NCBI RefSeq assembly: GCF_035920345.1
Contig: NZ_CP109149.1
Span: 7,130,001 to 7,194,000, forward strand
DNA from: Nocardia vinacea
GTDB lineage: Bacteria; Actinomycetota; Actinomycetes; Mycobacteriales; Mycobacteriaceae
Length of the DNA: 64,000 nucleotides
Direction: 5' to 3'
A program made the position numbers and the translations under genes. Of this stretch, positions 42,164 through 53,107 are shown one piece after another (within the stretch, counting starts at the first letter, position 1; each line of letters starts with the position of its first letter). Under the pieces are notes generated by a model. That model was not told the DNA's origin and did no database searches. It saw nothing but the letters and a program-made list of their open reading frames with translations.

Positions 42164-45100
42164 TCAGTTCCCGTACCCGCCGCCGCCGGGCGTCTCGATG
42201 ACCAGCACATCCCCGGGGTCGAGGTGCGCCGAATCCGCCCCGCTCAGGTCCTGCACCGTGCCATCGGCACGCTCGATCCGGTTTCGGCCGAGGGCGCCGG
42301 GCGCGCCGCCCGCCATGCCGTACGGCGGCACCCGGCGATGACTCGACAGCGTCGAGACCGTCACCGGCTCGGTGAATCGCAGCCGACGCACCGCACCGTC
42401 ACCACCACGCCATCGACCGGTACCTCCGCTCCCCGCGCGTACCGAGAACTCCTCGAGCAGCACCGGCAGTCGCCACTCCAGCACCTCCGGATCGGTGAGC
42501 CGGGAGTTGGTCATATGGGTCTGGACCACCGGAGCGCCGTCGAAACCGTCGCCGGCACCCGATCCGGATCCGATCGTCTCGTAGTACTGGCTGCGATCAT
42601 TGCCGAAGGTGATGTTGTTCATCGTGCCCGACCCCTCGGCCTGCACCCCGAGCGCCGCGTACAGCGCGCCGGTAATCGCCTGGGAGGTCTCGACATTGCC
42701 CGCGACGACCGCGGCGGGCGGTTCGGGCGCGAGCATCGAACCGGGCGGCACGATGATCCGCAGTGGTCGCAGGCAGCCGTCGTTGAGCGGAATATCGTCG
42801 GCGACCAGCGTGCGGAAGACATACAGGACCGCCGCGTTCACAACGGCATAGGGGGCGTTGAAGTTACCGTCGAGCTGCCCGGAGGTACCACTGAAATCGA
42901 TAGTGGCGCTGCGGTTTTCCCGATCCACGGTGATCCGAACGCGAATGGTCGCACCCAGGTCGGTCGCATAGGCGTATTCGCCGTCGTCGAGCGCATCGAT
43001 GACGCGCCGCACCGATTCCTCCGCATTGTCCTGCACATGCCGCATATACGCCTCGACGACGTCGAGCCCGAAGTGCTCGATCATCTTCCGGACTTCTTCG
43101 ACACCCTTGGCATTGGCGGCGATCTGGGCGCGCAGATCGGCGAGGTTGGTGGCCGGATTGCGGGACGGGTACGGCGCTTCGGTGAGCAAGCGCAGCGTCT
43201 CGTCCTCGCGGAACCGGCCGTCCTCGACGAGCAGCCAGTTGTCGAAGATGACGCCCTCTTCCTCGATGCGACGGCTGTTCGCCGGCATCGAACCGGGCGC
43301 GATACCGCCGATTTCGGCGTGATGGCCGCGTGATGCGACATAGAAGAGGATCTCGGCGCCCGCGGTGTCGAATACCGGCGTGATCACCGTGACATCGGGC
43401 AGATGGGTGCCGCCGTGGTAGGGATCGTTGACGGCGTAGGTGTCACCGGGGCGCATGCCTCCGGCCTGCCTGCGCCGGATGACCTCCTTGACGCTGGTCC
43501 CCATCGATCCGAGATGGACCGGAATATGCGGCGCATTGGCGACGAGATTGCCGTCGGGATCGAAGAGCGCGCACGAGAAGTCCAGGCGCTCTTTGATATT
43601 GACCGACTGCGCGGTCGACTCCAGCCGCGCGCCCATCTGCTCGGCGATGGACATGAACAGATTGTTGAAGACCTCCAGCAGCACGGGGTCCGCTTCGGTG
43701 CCCGCCTCTGGTCCGGCCACCGCTTCGACCCGTTCCATGATCAGATGTCCGAGGTCGTTCACCACGGCCTGCCAACCGTCGTCGACGACCGTGGTGGAGT
43801 TGGCCTCGGTAATGATCGCGGGCCCGCGCACCGCTTTCGTCGGCACCAATTCCGCACGCCGGTAAAGGAATACCTCGCGCAGAACGCCACCGGTATGCAG
43901 TCGCACCGACTCCGGCTCGCCTGATTTTGCGCGCGGCCCGGCCAGGTCGGCGAGATCGGGTGGTTCGGTGAGCCCGATCGCCTCGACCGAAAGCGCCTCG
44001 ATCACGATCGGGCGGTCCAGCACGAAGGAGTAGGTGCTGCGGTGTCGTTCGACGAAATCCGCTGCCATCTCCGCCGGTTCGGTGAGTTCGACGGTGAGCG
44101 TGGTGTCGGTGCCGTCGTAGCGCAGCTGGGCGCGCCGCACGATACGCACCCGGTGCACAGGCACGTCCTCATCGAGTAGTTCGGCGCGAGCGATGGCCTC
44201 CAGATCATCGGCGATCTCGCCGACATGGTCCATCGACTCCTCGTGCAGCGGCAACTCCACCGAACGTTCGCGCATGGCGGTGGTATCGGCGAGACCGATA
44301 CCGAGGGCGGAGAGCACACCGGCCATGGGCGGCACCACAACGGTGCGAATGCCGAGGGAATCGGCCACCTTGCAGGCGAGTTGGCCGCCCGCGCCGCCGA
44401 AGGTGGTCAGCGCGTACCGGGTCACATCGTGGCCCTTCTGCACCGAGATCCGCTTGATGGCGGCGGCGATATTGGCGACCGCGATTTCGAGATAGCCCTC
44501 GGCGACCTGTTCCGGTGTGCGATCGTCACCGGTGCTCTCCGCGATTTCGGCGGCCAGTTCCGCGAATCGGTTGCGTACCAGCGCATCATCGAGCGGCGCA
44601 TTGCCATCCGGCCCGAAAACCCTTGGAAAATGTGCGGATTGGATGCGGCCGAGCATCACGTTGGCATCAGTGACCGTCAGCGGTCCGCCGCCGCGATAAC
44701 AGGCCGGTCCGGGTGCCGCGCCCGCGGAATCGGGTCCGACACGGTAGCGGCTGCCGTCGAAATGCAGGATCGAACCGCCACCCGCCGCGACGGTATGGAT
44801 ATCGAGCATCGGCGCGCGCAACCGGACACCGGCGATCTGCGTGATGAACACTCGCTCGTACTCGCCCGCGAAATGCGATACGTCCGTGGAGGTTCCACCC
44901 ATATCGAAGCCGATGACGCGGTCGAATCCGGCGAGTTCGGACATCCGCACCATGCCGACGATGCCGCCCGCCGGACCGGACAGGATGGCGTCCTTACCGC
45001 GGAACTGCCCGGCCTCGGTGAGTCCGCCATTGGACTGCATGAACATCAGCCGCACACCCGTGAGCTGGTCGGCGACCTGCTGGACGTAGCGGCGCAGCAC

Positions 45101-45748
45101 CGGTGAGAGATAGGCGTCCACCACCGTGGTGTCCCCGCGCGGCACCAGCTTCATCAGCGGGCTCACCTCGCTGGACAGCGAGATCTGCGGAAATCCGATT
45201 TCGCGCGCGACCCTGCCGATCGCCTTTTCGTGTTCGGGATAAAGATGGGAATGCATGCAGACGACGGCGACGGCGCGGATACCACTGTCGTACAACGGCT
45301 TCAGTTCGGCCGCCAGTGCTTCGAGATCCGGCGGGGTCAGCACCGTGCCATCCGCCGTGACGCGCTCGTCCACCTCGATCACGTGCTCGTGTAGCAACTC
45401 CGGCAGCACGATCTCCCGCGCGAAGATCTGCGGCCGATTCTGATAGGCGATGCGCAATGCGTCGCGGAAGCCGCGCGTGATGACCAGCACGGTGCGTTCG
45501 CCTTTGCGCTCGAGCAGCGCGTTGGTCGCGACCGTTGTGCCCATCCGGACGGCATCGATATCGGCGGTGCCGCCCGCGTCGGCGAGGATTTCGCGAATGC
45601 CTGCCACCGCGGAGTCGGCATAGCGCGCCGGATTCTCCGAGAGCAGCTTGTGCGTGACGAGCTTGCCGTCGGGTCGACGGGCCACCACATCGGTAAATGT
45701 GCCGCCCCGATCGATCCAGAACTGCCAGCCCGGTGTCTCGCTCGTCAC
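42164..45748 (-). CDS. Hydantoinase/5-oxoprolinase, fused A and B subunits
   Basis: A 1,194-residue fusion. The HyuA half spans about 1-700 ([30 protein letters not shown] and DRVIGFDMG of its ATP-binding fold) and the HyuB half about 720-1194 ([34 protein letters not shown]). This layout is that of ATP-dependent 5-oxoprolinase, which opens 5-oxoproline to glutamate; hydantoin hydrolysis is an alternative. GTG 45748 ([10 protein letters not shown]) starts the conserved region; the open frame extends to 46000. Confidence 0.92.
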   Translation of the reverse strand: MTSETPGWQFWIDRGGTFTDVVARRPDGKLVTHKLLSENPARYADSAVAGIREILADAGGTADIDAVRMGTTVATNALLERKGERTVLVITRGFRDALRIAYQNRPQIFAREIVLPELLHEHVIEVDERVTADGTVLTPPDLEALAAELKPLYDSGIRAVAVVCMHSHLYPEHEKAIGRVAREIGFPQISLSSEVSPLMKLVPRGDTTVVDAYLSPVLRRYVQQVADQLTGVRLMFMQSNGGLTEAGQFRGKDAILSGPAGGIVGMVRMSELAGFDRVIGFDMGGTSTDVSHFAGEYERVFITQIAGVRLRAPMLDIHTVAAGGGSILHFDGSRYRVGPDSAGAAPGPACYRGGGPLTVTDANVMLGRIQSAHFPRVFGPDGNAPLDDALVRNRFAELAAEIAESTGDDRTPEQVAEGYLEIAVANIAAAIKRISVQKGHDVTRYALTTFGGAGGQLACKVADSLGIRTVVVPPMAGVLSALGIGLADTTAMRERSVELPLHEESMDHVGEIADDLEAIARAELLDEDVPVHRVRIVRRAQLRYDGTDTTLTVELTEPAEMAADFVERHRSTYSFVLDRPIVIEALSVEAIGLTEPPDLADLAGPRAKSGEPESVRLHTGGVLREVFLYRRAELVPTKAVRGPAIITEANSTTVVDDGWQAVVNDLGHLIMERVEAVAGPEAGTEADPVLLEVFNNLFMSIAEQMGARLESTAQSVNIKERLDFSCALFDPDGNLVANAPHIPVHLGSMGTSVKEVIRRRQAGGMRPGDTYAVNDPYHGGTHLPDVTVITPVFDTAGAEILFYVASRGHHAEIGGIAPGSMPANSRRIEEEGVIFDNWLLVEDGRFREDETLRLLTEAPYPSRNPATNLADLRAQIAANAKGVEEVRKMIEHFGLDVVEAYMRHVQDNAEESVRRVIDALDDGEYAYATDLGATIRVRITVDRENRSATIDFSGTSGQLDGNFNAPYAVVNAAVLYVFRTLVADDIPLNDGCLRPLRIIVPPGSMLAPEPPAAVVAGNVETSQAITGALYAALGVQAEGSGTMNNITFGNDRSQYYETIGSGSGAGDGFDGAPVVQTHMTNSRLTDPEVLEWRLPVLLEEFSVRAGSGGTGRWRGGDGAVRRLRFTEPVTVSTLSSHRRVPPYGMAGGAPGALGRNRIERADGTVQDLSGADSAHLDPGDVLVIETPGGGGYGN

Positions 45749-45833
45749 CGGCGCCGCCCGTGCGAAGTACGTATGCGCTGGTCGATCACATGCGCACCAT
45801 ACCGAATCACCGTCGGCGCGGATCCGAGCGCGG

Positions 45834-47465
45834 TCAGTGCGGCGGATCGATCTTCGCGTGCATGAGATACACGTTGTAGCTATCCCACGCCGAGATGGTG
45901 AAGTACAGATCCTCGCTCGTCGACCACGGATGGATGAAGCCGCCGTAGGCCTTCGGATAGTCGTCGGTGGAGACCAGCTGGACACCGTCGGTCCAGGCAC
46001 CCTGCGGGCTCGCCGCGCTGCGCATCACGATCGCGCTGCGCGCCGAATCCAGATAGACCATCTGCCACTGTTCGGTGTCCTTGTCGAAGCGCACCGACAG
46101 CTCGCTTGCCATACCGAGAACCAAAGGCGTGGCCTGGTTTTCGGCCGCAGGTGCCCAGGTTCCACCCACCCAGTACTGGTAGGCCGATTTGTTCAGCACC
46201 TCGGTCTTCGGCACCCTGGCCAGGCCGATCACGCCGACCCGGCCGTTGGGCGTGCCGAACATATAGACGTAATTGCCCTGCGGGACCATGGCCGCCACCT
46301 GGAACCGGCCGAGCCCGAAGAAGTTGTCCCACCGGGCATGCTGATCCTTGACCCAGGTGCGGCCGTTGTCGTCGGAGTACGCGAGCCCGCCGTAATTGGT
46401 CGACCACAGGCCGGGGATGCGGCTCCAGTGGTTCACCGACATATAGCTCATGAACTGGCGCCGCCCGATCGCGAACCCGGAGGTCGGGATGGTGGTCGTC
46501 TCCCAGTTCTTGATCTTGCGGCTGGACAGCAGTTCGGTGGCGTGACAACGGCTGTCCTGCACCATGGTGTCGATGCCGAGTCCGTCGGCGAGATCGTGGT
46601 CGGTGCTGTAGCCGAGTACATTGCTGCGCCAATCGGGTCCGCCCACGCCGCCACTGGTCCAGCCGTCGCCGAAGGTGTCGCCGAAGGCCACGGCGACCTC
46701 GCCCGGTTTGGTCTCCCACATGATGCCGAGGTCGGTGCCGTCGACCTGCCAGCGCATATCGGTGCGGTTAGCCGAACCGTGCCCGGTCACCTGACCGACC
46801 AGATCCACCGACTCCACCAGCGGCGGGGCGATGGCGGCTGTCAGCGGTCCGGGTTCGTCCGGGTGCACGATCGGCGGTGGTGCGGGTTGCGGTTCGATTC
46901 CGTCGGGGCCGGGCACCGGGATCGGAATGGGTTCGATCTCCGGGCGGAACTCTATGCGCGGCAGACGGATCGAGCCGGAACCCGAAGTCGAACCGGAGCT
47001 CGAGCCGGATCCGGAACCGGAGCTGGACCCGGTGTCGGGCGCGCCTTCCGGTTCCGGATCGGTGGCGGGATCCGACGGCTTCGGTGTATCCCGAATATCC
47101 GGGCACGGATTGCGGCACGGGTCGGTGGGCAGCGGTTCCGGATCGATCCGGGTGTTGTCCGGCGGCGGATCAGGGACCGGAACCGGCGTGATCTCGGGAA
47201 CCGGTACCGGGATATCGATCTGCGGGGGCAAAGGGGGCAGCGGTGGAGGCGGCGGTGCGTTCGGGTCCGGCGCCCGGTTCAACGGGTCGAATCCGATCTC
47301 GCCACAACTGTTCACCGGCGGCGGCGCCCACGGATGCTGCGCCGCCTGCACGACGGGCGTCGGTACGGTCAGTGCTCCGGCGAGCAGCACGCCCAGGATT
47401 ACGGGCGCACAGGAATAATTGGCCGACGACGCGAACACACGCGTACTGCTCGGCCGAAATCCCAT
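45834..47465 (-). CDS. Secreted DUF4185 protein
   Basis: A 543-residue exported protein. The signal peptide ([20 protein letters not shown], about residues 22-41) is followed by a Pro-rich linker, an acidic Pro stretch and a Ser/Gly tract near 150-170. The C-terminal 330 residues form DUF4185, a beta-propeller-like glycan-active fold in related secreted proteins ([14 protein letters not shown] and [20 protein letters not shown] are visible). ATG 47465 lies nine bases after AGGGAG. It would act outside the cell, possibly on arabinogalactan; that is inference. Confidence 0.85.
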   Translation of the reverse strand: MGFRPSSTRVFASSANYSCAPVILGVLLAGALTVPTPVVQAAQHPWAPPPVNSCGEIGFDPLNRAPDPNAPPPPPLPPLPPQIDIPVPVPEITPVPVPDPPPDNTRIDPEPLPTDPCRNPCPDIRDTPKPSDPATDPEPEGAPDTGSSSGSGSGSSSGSTSGSGSIRLPRIEFRPEIEPIPIPVPGPDGIEPQPAPPPIVHPDEPGPLTAAIAPPLVESVDLVGQVTGHGSANRTDMRWQVDGTDLGIMWETKPGEVAVAFGDTFGDGWTSGGVGGPDWRSNVLGYSTDHDLADGLGIDTMVQDSRCHATELLSSRKIKNWETTTIPTSGFAIGRRQFMSYMSVNHWSRIPGLWSTNYGGLAYSDDNGRTWVKDQHARWDNFFGLGRFQVAAMVPQGNYVYMFGTPNGRVGVIGLARVPKTEVLNKSAYQYWVGGTWAPAAENQATPLVLGMASELSVRFDKDTEQWQMVYLDSARSAIVMRSAASPQGAWTDGVQLVSTDDYPKAYGGFIHPWSTSEDLYFTISAWDSYNVYLMHAKIDPPH

Positions 47466-47542
47466 CCGTTGCTGACTCCCTGTCGATTCGGGTCGATGGG
47501 AGATCAACTTACCCGACCGAATCGTGCGAAGCGTGGAACCGG

Positions 47543-48073
47543 ATGAGGCGCATTCGCGTCCAACCAGATATGAACGAGATCGAGTACGTGTTCGGAACCG
47601 GTGACGGCACGGTGCACGTCTGGACCAGCCAGGCGGATTTGGATCTATCCGGCTCGGGCGTCGGCGATGCGGTGGGACTCGACTTCGACGGCGACGGCCT
47701 GGTCGATGATGTGCTGTGGGATTCGCACGGCACCGGCGTTGCCGATGTGGCCGGGCTGGATCTCGACGACGACGGCGTACTCGACCATTTCTTCACCGAT
47801 CCGACCGGCAACGGCACCTGGAATCACCAGATCACCGGCAGTCCGGCCGATGCGGACAGCGAACACCTGGCCTGGATCGAGCGCACCGAGCCCGAGCCGG
47901 ATCATCTCGCCGCCGATCAATTCGGCGCTGCCTTGTCGAATGACGATGAGCCGCCACGAGATTCGCGCTCGTTCGATCCGCAAGCTCCGATCGAGCATGT
48001 CGCCGCGCTCCGGGATCACCGGACCTGGTCGGGCGATGAATCCACTTATCCGACAATGCCGTTCAACGAGTAA
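47543..48073 (+). CDS. Acidic DxDxDG-repeat protein
   Basis: A 176-residue strongly acidic protein. Its first half contains calcium-loop-like repeats (DFDGDGLVDDVLWDSHGTG, DLDDDGVLDHFFTDPTGNG) typical of dockerin/TSP3/EF-hand-like motifs. There is no signal peptide and the rest is low-complexity. Similar Nocardia proteins are annotated as hypothetical or pullulanase-like. The ATG at 47543 is chosen (GTGGAACC upstream); ATG 47570 is possible. It ends within the end of the convergent MFS gene. Confidence 0.65.
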   Translation: MRRIRVQPDMNEIEYVFGTGDGTVHVWTSQADLDLSGSGVGDAVGLDFDGDGLVDDVLWDSHGTGVADVAGLDLDDDGVLDHFFTDPTGNGTWNHQITGSPADADSEHLAWIERTEPEPDHLAADQFGAALSNDDEPPRDSRSFDPQAPIEHVAALRDHRTWSGDESTYPTMPFNE

Positions 48074-49415
48074 CCGGCACCCGCCGACTGTTGACGGCAA
48101 TGGCCACTATTCCGGCGCAATAGATTCCGGCACCGACCAGCACCACGCCGATAGAGCGCCCATCGGCCGGTATCACCGATGCGGTGAGCGCGATCGCCAG
48201 CACGAACGCGATATTGAATACGGTGTCCTGCAATGCGAATACCTGACCGCGCCTGGTGTCATCGATATCGATCTGCATGGTCGCATCGCCGGTCAGTTTG
48301 ATGGTCTGCCCCGCGAGCCCGAACAGGAATGCCGCGACCAGAAGCAATTGATGCGCCCGATGCGCCGCGGTCCCCGCCGTCACGATCGCGGTCGGGGTGA
48401 CCAGCGCCAACTGCACCACGGTCGCGGTTAACAGCCCGAGGACCACCGTGCGTGAGCGGCCGAGCCGCGGAATCAATACCGGTGCGACGACCGCCGCCAC
48501 CAACATCCCGGCGGCGGTACAGCCGATGGCGAGCCCGAACCGGGTCAGCCCGGTATTCGCGCCGCCACCGTCGACGGGCGCCTGCCGCAGCACCAGCACC
48601 ATGATCAGCGTATTGGTGCCGAATACGATCCGATGCGTGCCGATGCCGATCATCGCGGTGGTGACCTGAACCGCTCCCCAGACCGCGGCTGCACCGTGGC
48701 GCAGGCCGGTCGCGATCGCCCGCACCGCACTGTCGCGCGTCGCGGTTCCCGGCTCCGGACCGAGCACCCCGGGCCCGAACCCGGCCGCGAATACCGCACC
48801 GCAGGCCGACCACACGGCACTGATCGCCACCGCGACCGCCGACGCGAAATCACCTGCACCGATCAACCCGATGATCGCGACCGCCGCCGCGGCGCCGACA
48901 CCGGCACATCCGGACGCCACCGTGGCCAGCACCGAATTCGCGGGCACCAGCCAGTGCAGATCGAGCACTCGGGGCAACGCGGCCGACACGCCCGAGAGCA
49001 CGAACCTGCTGATCCCGACCACGGCAAGCGCGAGCAACAACAACGGCGTCGCACTACTGCCCGCCAACAGCCCGACGCTCACCGCACCGATCAGCACCGC
49101 CCGCAGCACATTGGCGACCAGCAGCACCGCCCGCCGATCCCAGCGGTCCAGTAGCGCACCGGCATACGGCCCGATCAGCGAGTACGGCAGCAGCAATACC
49201 GCGAACGCGGCCGCGATGGCGAGCGGATCGGTCTCCCGTTCCGGGTTGAACAGAATGGCACCGGACAGCGCCGCCTGGAACATGCCGTCACCGAACTGAC
49301 CGGTAAAGCGGATCAGCGCCAAACGCAACACGCCGGGACTCTCGCGCAGCGCCGTCTGTAGCGAAACCGGCCGCGCGTCCGCGGGAGTGTTGCCGTCGGG
49401 GCGACCAGTAGACAC
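48063..49415 (-). CDS. MFS transporter
   Basis: A 450-residue polytopic protein with about 12 hydrophobic segments, and the MFS loop motif near residues 85-95 (GALLDRWDRRAVLLVANVL). This shape is that of drug or metabolite exporters; the substrate is unknown. GTG 49415 lies six bases after TAGCCT, so the mRNA is probably leaderless. Its last codons overlap the end of the acidic repeat gene. The sequence just upstream is shared with the NUDIX gene at 38400. Confidence 0.88.
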   Translation of the reverse strand: MSTGRPDGNTPADARPVSLQTALRESPGVLRLALIRFTGQFGDGMFQAALSGAILFNPERETDPLAIAAAFAVLLLPYSLIGPYAGALLDRWDRRAVLLVANVLRAVLIGAVSVGLLAGSSATPLLLLALAVVGISRFVLSGVSAALPRVLDLHWLVPANSVLATVASGCAGVGAAAAVAIIGLIGAGDFASAVAVAISAVWSACGAVFAAGFGPGVLGPEPGTATRDSAVRAIATGLRHGAAAVWGAVQVTTAMIGIGTHRIVFGTNTLIMVLVLRQAPVDGGGANTGLTRFGLAIGCTAAGMLVAAVVAPVLIPRLGRSRTVVLGLLTATVVQLALVTPTAIVTAGTAAHRAHQLLLVAAFLFGLAGQTIKLTGDATMQIDIDDTRRGQVFALQDTVFNIAFVLAIALTASVIPADGRSIGVVLVGAGIYCAGIVAIAVNSRRVPVTR

Positions 49416-49423
49416 GCCCAGAG

Positions 49424-49479
49424 GCTACTGTGTTTGATTTGCCGCGCCTGCGGCGCGGCGTGTTCGCGGCCCCCTGGTG
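49424..49479 (-). promoter_or_regulatory. Hairpin-promoter element, MFS copy
   Basis: Minus strand: hairpin GCCGCGCCGCAGGCGCGGCA, then CACAGTAGCCT into the MFS start. Matches the element upstream of the NUDIX gene. Confidence 0.7.
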
Positions 49480-49499
49480 CAATGTGGGCCTGTGACGGA

Positions 49500-49961
49500 T
49501 CAAACGCAGTCCACCAGTGTGGAGATTGTTTCGCGCATATCCGGTGCCATCGGCAAATCGGCGAGCGCGGCCGCATCGATCCAGGCGAAGGCGTCGTGTT
49601 CGCCCGGGGCCAGCGCCACCGCGCCGGGCTCCACCTCGACGATGAAGCTGTACTTGCGCACTCGGGGTTTGGTCCTGGTGGCGTAGTCGAAGTCGCCGAG
49701 GAACTCGGTGATGGCGCGCACCCGCAGCCCGGTCTCCTCGTACAGTTCCCGCACCACGCATTCGGCCAGGGTCTCCCCGGATTCGACTCCGCCACCGGGC
49801 AGTTCGTACATGCCGCCGTGGTAATCGTCGGGTACGCGGCGCACCACCAGGAGTTTGCGATCGCGGAATACCGCGACACCGACGACGAAATCGCTGATTC
49901 CGTCGCGCTCTGCCGCATCGCGGAGTTGCTGCTCGATGCGTGCGAGCACCTCGGTTCGCAT
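49500..49961 (-). CDS. NUDIX hydrolase
   Basis: A 153-residue protein with a complete Nudix box: GGGVESGETLAECVVRELYE followed by ETG. The preceding YELPGGG is typical of MutT-like enzymes. The substrate is unknown. ATG 49961 follows GGAGGTGACGAACGG; the frame extends upstream to 50132 through repeat DNA and should not be used. Confidence 0.88.
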   Translation of the reverse strand: MRTEVLARIEQQLRDAAERDGISDFVVGVAVFRDRKLLVVRRVPDDYHGGMYELPGGGVESGETLAECVVRELYEETGLRVRAITEFLGDFDYATRTKPRVRKYSFIVEVEPGAVALAPGEHDAFAWIDAAALADLPMAPDMRETISTLVDCV

Positions 49962-50104
49962 CCGTTCGTCACCTCCGATTCCGTTGTGGCACATGATGTT
50001 ACGAATCCGCCGTGCACGCGTACAGAGCCCCGCCGTGTGCTGGCGGGCCGTGCCGACCGCCGACTCGACTAACCGGTCGGTACTGCTCGCCTGCCGTTCA
50101 CCCG

Positions 50105-50138
50105 CAGCCGCGAGTGACTGCTTGCACGTCACTCGCGA
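50105..50138. repeat. 32-bp palindromic element, copy 2
   Basis: GAGTGACTGCTTGCACGTCA then CTCGCG. On minus it reads GAGTGACGTGCAAGCAGTCA, a close match to the element at 38518. Confidence 0.75.
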
Positions 50139-50257
50139 AGATCAGCTCGCGTAAAATGCCGAGTGCAGGACAATTTACTAGGAATTCGGAGTACCAACGT
50201 CGTAAGTGCTCCTACCCTGAAAGGTGATCGGTGCACGGTCCCGAGAGGAGGACCACG

Positions 50258-51040
50258 ATGTCCACACTCACGACACCACACATCGATGTCCATCGCGGCG
50301 GCGATCGCATGAAAACGCGCGTGTCCTGGCTGGATTCGAAGCACTCGTTCTCCTTCGGGGAGCACTACGATCCCGACAACACCCATCACGGGCTGCTGCT
50401 CGTCAATAACGAAGATATTGTTTCCCCTGGTCAGGGCTTCGAAACCCATCCGCATCGGGATATGGAGATCGTGACGTGGGTGCTCGGCGGCTCGCTGGTG
50501 CACCAGGATTCGCTCGGGCACAGCGGTGTCATCTATCCCGGTCTGGCGCAGCGGATGAGCGCGGGCACCGGAATTCTGCATTCGGAGAAGAACGACTCCT
50601 GGCGTCTGGACCACAGCACCGAACATGACCAGCCGGTCCATTTCGTGCAGATGTGGGTCGTACCGGACGAACCGGGCCTCGAGCCCGGATATCAGCAGCT
50701 CGAGATCGACGACGAATTGGCCCGCGGCGGCCTGGTGACCGTGGCCTCCGGCCTGCCGCGTTATCGCGATCGGACCGCGATCGCCATCGGCAGCAGCCAT
50801 TCGGCGCTGCATGTGGCGCGGCTGGCCGACAGCGGGGAAACCGAGCAGGCGATCGACCTACCGGACGCGCCGTATCTGCATCTGTTCGTCGCAAGGGGCG
50901 AGGTGGAGATGGAGGGCGTCGGTCCGTTGTACGCGGGTGACGCCGTGCGCCTGACCAGATCGGGTGGGCAGCTGGTGACCGCCCACGGGCCGGCGGAGAT
51001 CCTGGTCTGGGAGATGCACGCGCGGCTCGGCTCGGAATAA
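50258..51040 (+). CDS. Pirin family protein
   Basis: A 260-residue bicupin. Pirin N-terminal domain segments are FGEHYDPDNTHHGLLLVNNE and GQGFETHPHRDMEIVTWVLG, with the metal-binding His/Glu set (HPHRDME, and later GTGILHSEKN). Bacterial pirins include quercetin dioxygenases and redox-responsive partners. The start ATG 50258 follows GAGAGGAGG. Confidence 0.93.
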   Translation: MSTLTTPHIDVHRGGDRMKTRVSWLDSKHSFSFGEHYDPDNTHHGLLLVNNEDIVSPGQGFETHPHRDMEIVTWVLGGSLVHQDSLGHSGVIYPGLAQRMSAGTGILHSEKNDSWRLDHSTEHDQPVHFVQMWVVPDEPGLEPGYQQLEIDDELARGGLVTVASGLPRYRDRTAIAIGSSHSALHVARLADSGETEQAIDLPDAPYLHLFVARGEVEMEGVGPLYAGDAVRLTRSGGQLVTAHGPAEILVWEMHARLGSE

Positions 51041-51123
51041 CCGGCTCGTCACTAACATCCCTGCTCAGGCAGTGCGATCAGAAGGCGACTGCAGCGCAAG
51101 CGCACCGGCTGAGAGGAAGTCCC

Positions 51124-51603
51124 ATGGCGCAATATCCGCCGCCCGGTCAATATCCGCCACCGGGTCAGTACCCGCCGCCACCGGGCCAAGGGCAGCCGAA
51201 CTACTGGCAGGAATCCCCCAAGCGCAAGGGCATGGCGATCACCGCACTGGTGCTCGGCATCGTCGGCTTCCTGAGTTGCTGGACACTGATCGGCGGCTAT
51301 CTGTTCGGCTTCTTCGCGCTGATCTTCGGCATCATCGCGCTGGTCAAGATTCGTTCCGGCAGTGCGGGCGGCACCGGCATGGCGGTCACCGGATTGATCC
51401 TGGGTGTGCTCGCGCTGGTCGCCGCGGTTGTGCTCAGCATCGTCGGCTGGAGCTTCTTCGTCGACTCCGGCGGCAAGGACTATCTGGACTGCATGCAGCA
51501 GGCGGGCGACGATCAGACCAAACAAAACGAGTGCCGAGACAAGTGGGAGCACAGCATCGAGCAGAGCTTCAGCGTGACGCTCACTCCGCGACCGACCCCT
51601 TGA
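51124..51603 (+). CDS. DUF4190 domain membrane protein
   Basis: A 159-residue protein. A Pro/Gly/Gln/Tyr-rich N-terminus (repeats of YPPPGQ, residues 4-30) precedes two membrane helices (ITALVLGIVGFLSCWTLIGG and VTGLILGVLALVAAVVLSIV), the DUF4190 pattern. The C-terminal part contains two Cys (DCMQQAG, ECRDKW). ATG 51124 follows GAGAGGAAG. The function is unknown. Confidence 0.85.
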   Translation: MAQYPPPGQYPPPGQYPPPPGQGQPNYWQESPKRKGMAITALVLGIVGFLSCWTLIGGYLFGFFALIFGIIALVKIRSGSAGGTGMAVTGLILGVLALVAAVVLSIVGWSFFVDSGGKDYLDCMQQAGDDQTKQNECRDKWEHSIEQSFSVTLTPRPTP

Positions 51604-52123
51604 CGACACCCTTGACGACCGACCGGCCGCCGCTGTGCGCGCACGTCCGGGTGGCGGCGATGACATCGCCGAGTTCGGGGCGGTAGTCGCCCTCGGGCGG
51701 TGCGATCCAGATCCGGTAGCCGCTGAGCTCATCGGTCGGTGAGGGCAGCACGATCCGGGTGCCCGGCAGCGCCACCGAAGTGCAGACCCGGAACAACTCC
51801 GGGAACAGCGTCATATCCAGGTACGAGTTATCGGTCGGACCGGTCAGGAAGGACCAACGGCTGGAGCGCGGATGCGCGATGATCGGTCCGGTTCGCCCGT
51901 AGTTGGCGAGGAGGTAGGCGCGCACCCGCTTGCCGAGTTCGGCGGGCATGACGACCGCGCCGACCGCGCCGACTTCCAACAGAATTCGCCCGAGTCCCGG
52001 ATCGACCACCCCGTAGAGACCGTTGTCCTTGCGATAGCGGCGACATCGCGCCAAGGCGTCCTGGGTCGCCGCGAAATCTTGGGCTGCCAGGTAGCTACCC
52101 GATTCCATTCGCGACGTACTCAT
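51581..52123 (-). CDS. Hypothetical protein divergent from the Scr1 regulator
   Basis: A 180-residue soluble protein starting MSTSRMESGSYLAAQDFAAT. It faintly resembles the N-terminal part of actinobacterial bifunctional primase/polymerase-like proteins (VVMPAELGKRVRAYLLANYG, IIAHPRSSRWSFLTGP, IVLPSP), but the catalytic acidic residues of that fold were not identified. ATG 52123 has GAGG six bases upstream. It is 132 bases from the divergent Scr1-type regulator, which may control it. Its end overlaps the convergent DUF4190 gene. Confidence 0.65.
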   Translation of the reverse strand: MSTSRMESGSYLAAQDFAATQDALARCRRYRKDNGLYGVVDPGLGRILLEVGAVGAVVMPAELGKRVRAYLLANYGRTGPIIAHPRSSRWSFLTGPTDNSYLDMTLFPELFRVCTSVALPGTRIVLPSPTDELSGYRIWIAPPEGDYRPELGDVIAATRTCAHSGGRSVVKGVVKGSVAE

Positions 52124-52255
52124 GAGGAACCTCGCCTCGACTCTGAGTGGATCGACGTAAAAACCAAAGTTGCCGCTGAAATCGACCCTAGACCCGCACA
52201 AGTTCCTTGACAATAGTCACACGCCGAGTAAATTTCCGGCGTACCATCTCGGGCC

Positions 52256-53107
52256 ATGGCGCCCGTTTCCCCGACCGTTGCTCGCTGGGAGCTGGTGCTG
52301 CGCCTGCGCGAATTACGCGAACAGCGCGGCTTCGATTCGGCCACCTTCGCCAAGCGGGTCGGCTTCACCCCGGCCAACTGGTCGCATGTCGAGAAGGGGC
52401 GACGGGTGCTCACCACGAACACCATCGGCCCAGTGCTCGAACTGCTCGAGGTGGATTCCGAAGAACGCGGGGAGTTGCTGACACTGCTCGAGTCGAGTAA
52501 GCAGCGCGGCTGGTGGGCCAAATCGTCGGCCCTGATCGGGCCGGAACTGCAGCGGCTGTACGGCATGGAGTTCGGCGCGCAGAGTATTCGCAGCTATGAC
52601 AGTTTGGTTTTCCCTGGCCTGCTGCAGTCCGAGGACTACGCGCGGGCGCTAATCAGTGCCGATGTGATGATCCGGCCGGTTCAAGTCGAGCAACTGGTAG
52701 CCATTCGGATGCGGCGGCAGGAGCGGTTGCGCGGTAAGGGACGGGTGGAACTGACCGCGGTCATCGGCGAGGGCACCCTGCTGCAGCAGACCGGTGGGCC
52801 GGAGGTTTTGCGCGGACAGTTGGAGTATCTGGCGAAGACGATCGAGCAGCTCGACAATATCGAGGTGCGCGTCATCCCGTTCGCGGCGCGGGCGGGCGCG
52901 GTGCTCGGCGGGTCCAGTTTCCACCTGATCGACTTCGCCGGTGAACAGCTGCCGACCTTCGCGTGGGCCGAGAGCGCGGTCTTCGGTGGCGCGGTCGACG
53001 ATCCGGAACAGGTGCGCGATTTGAGCTTCGCTTACGTTCGCGCACTGGAACAATCGTTGAATCGTGCAGCATCATTGGCCCTGATCAGCAGGTATGCACG
53101 AGTGTAA
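52256..53107 (+). CDS. Scr1-family XRE regulator (HTH plus DUF5753)
   Basis: A 283-residue DNA-binding protein. An XRE-type HTH lies at about residues 15-70 (LRELREQRGFDSATFAKRVG, then TPANWSHVEKGRR) and DUF5753 at about 95-275 (YDSLVFPGLLQSEDYARALI). These regulators are typically paired with DUF397 proteins, and the DUF397 gene overlaps its end. The pair recalls antitoxin/toxin-like or morphogenesis switches of Streptomyces. It faces a gene of unknown function. Confidence 0.92.
   Translation: MAPVSPTVARWELVLRLRELREQRGFDSATFAKRVGFTPANWSHVEKGRRVLTTNTIGPVLELLEVDSEERGELLTLLESSKQRGWWAKSSALIGPELQRLYGMEFGAQSIRSYDSLVFPGLLQSEDYARALISADVMIRPVQVEQLVAIRMRRQERLRGKGRVELTAVIGEGTLLQQTGGPEVLRGQLEYLAKTIEQLDNIEVRVIPFAARAGAVLGGSSFHLIDFAGEQLPTFAWAESAVFGGAVDDPEQVRDLSFAYVRALEQSLNRAASLALISRYARV

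Noticed and set aside
45751..46000. 84-codon upstream extension of the hydantoinase
   Set aside because: It overlaps the end of the DUF4185 gene and adds no family sequence.
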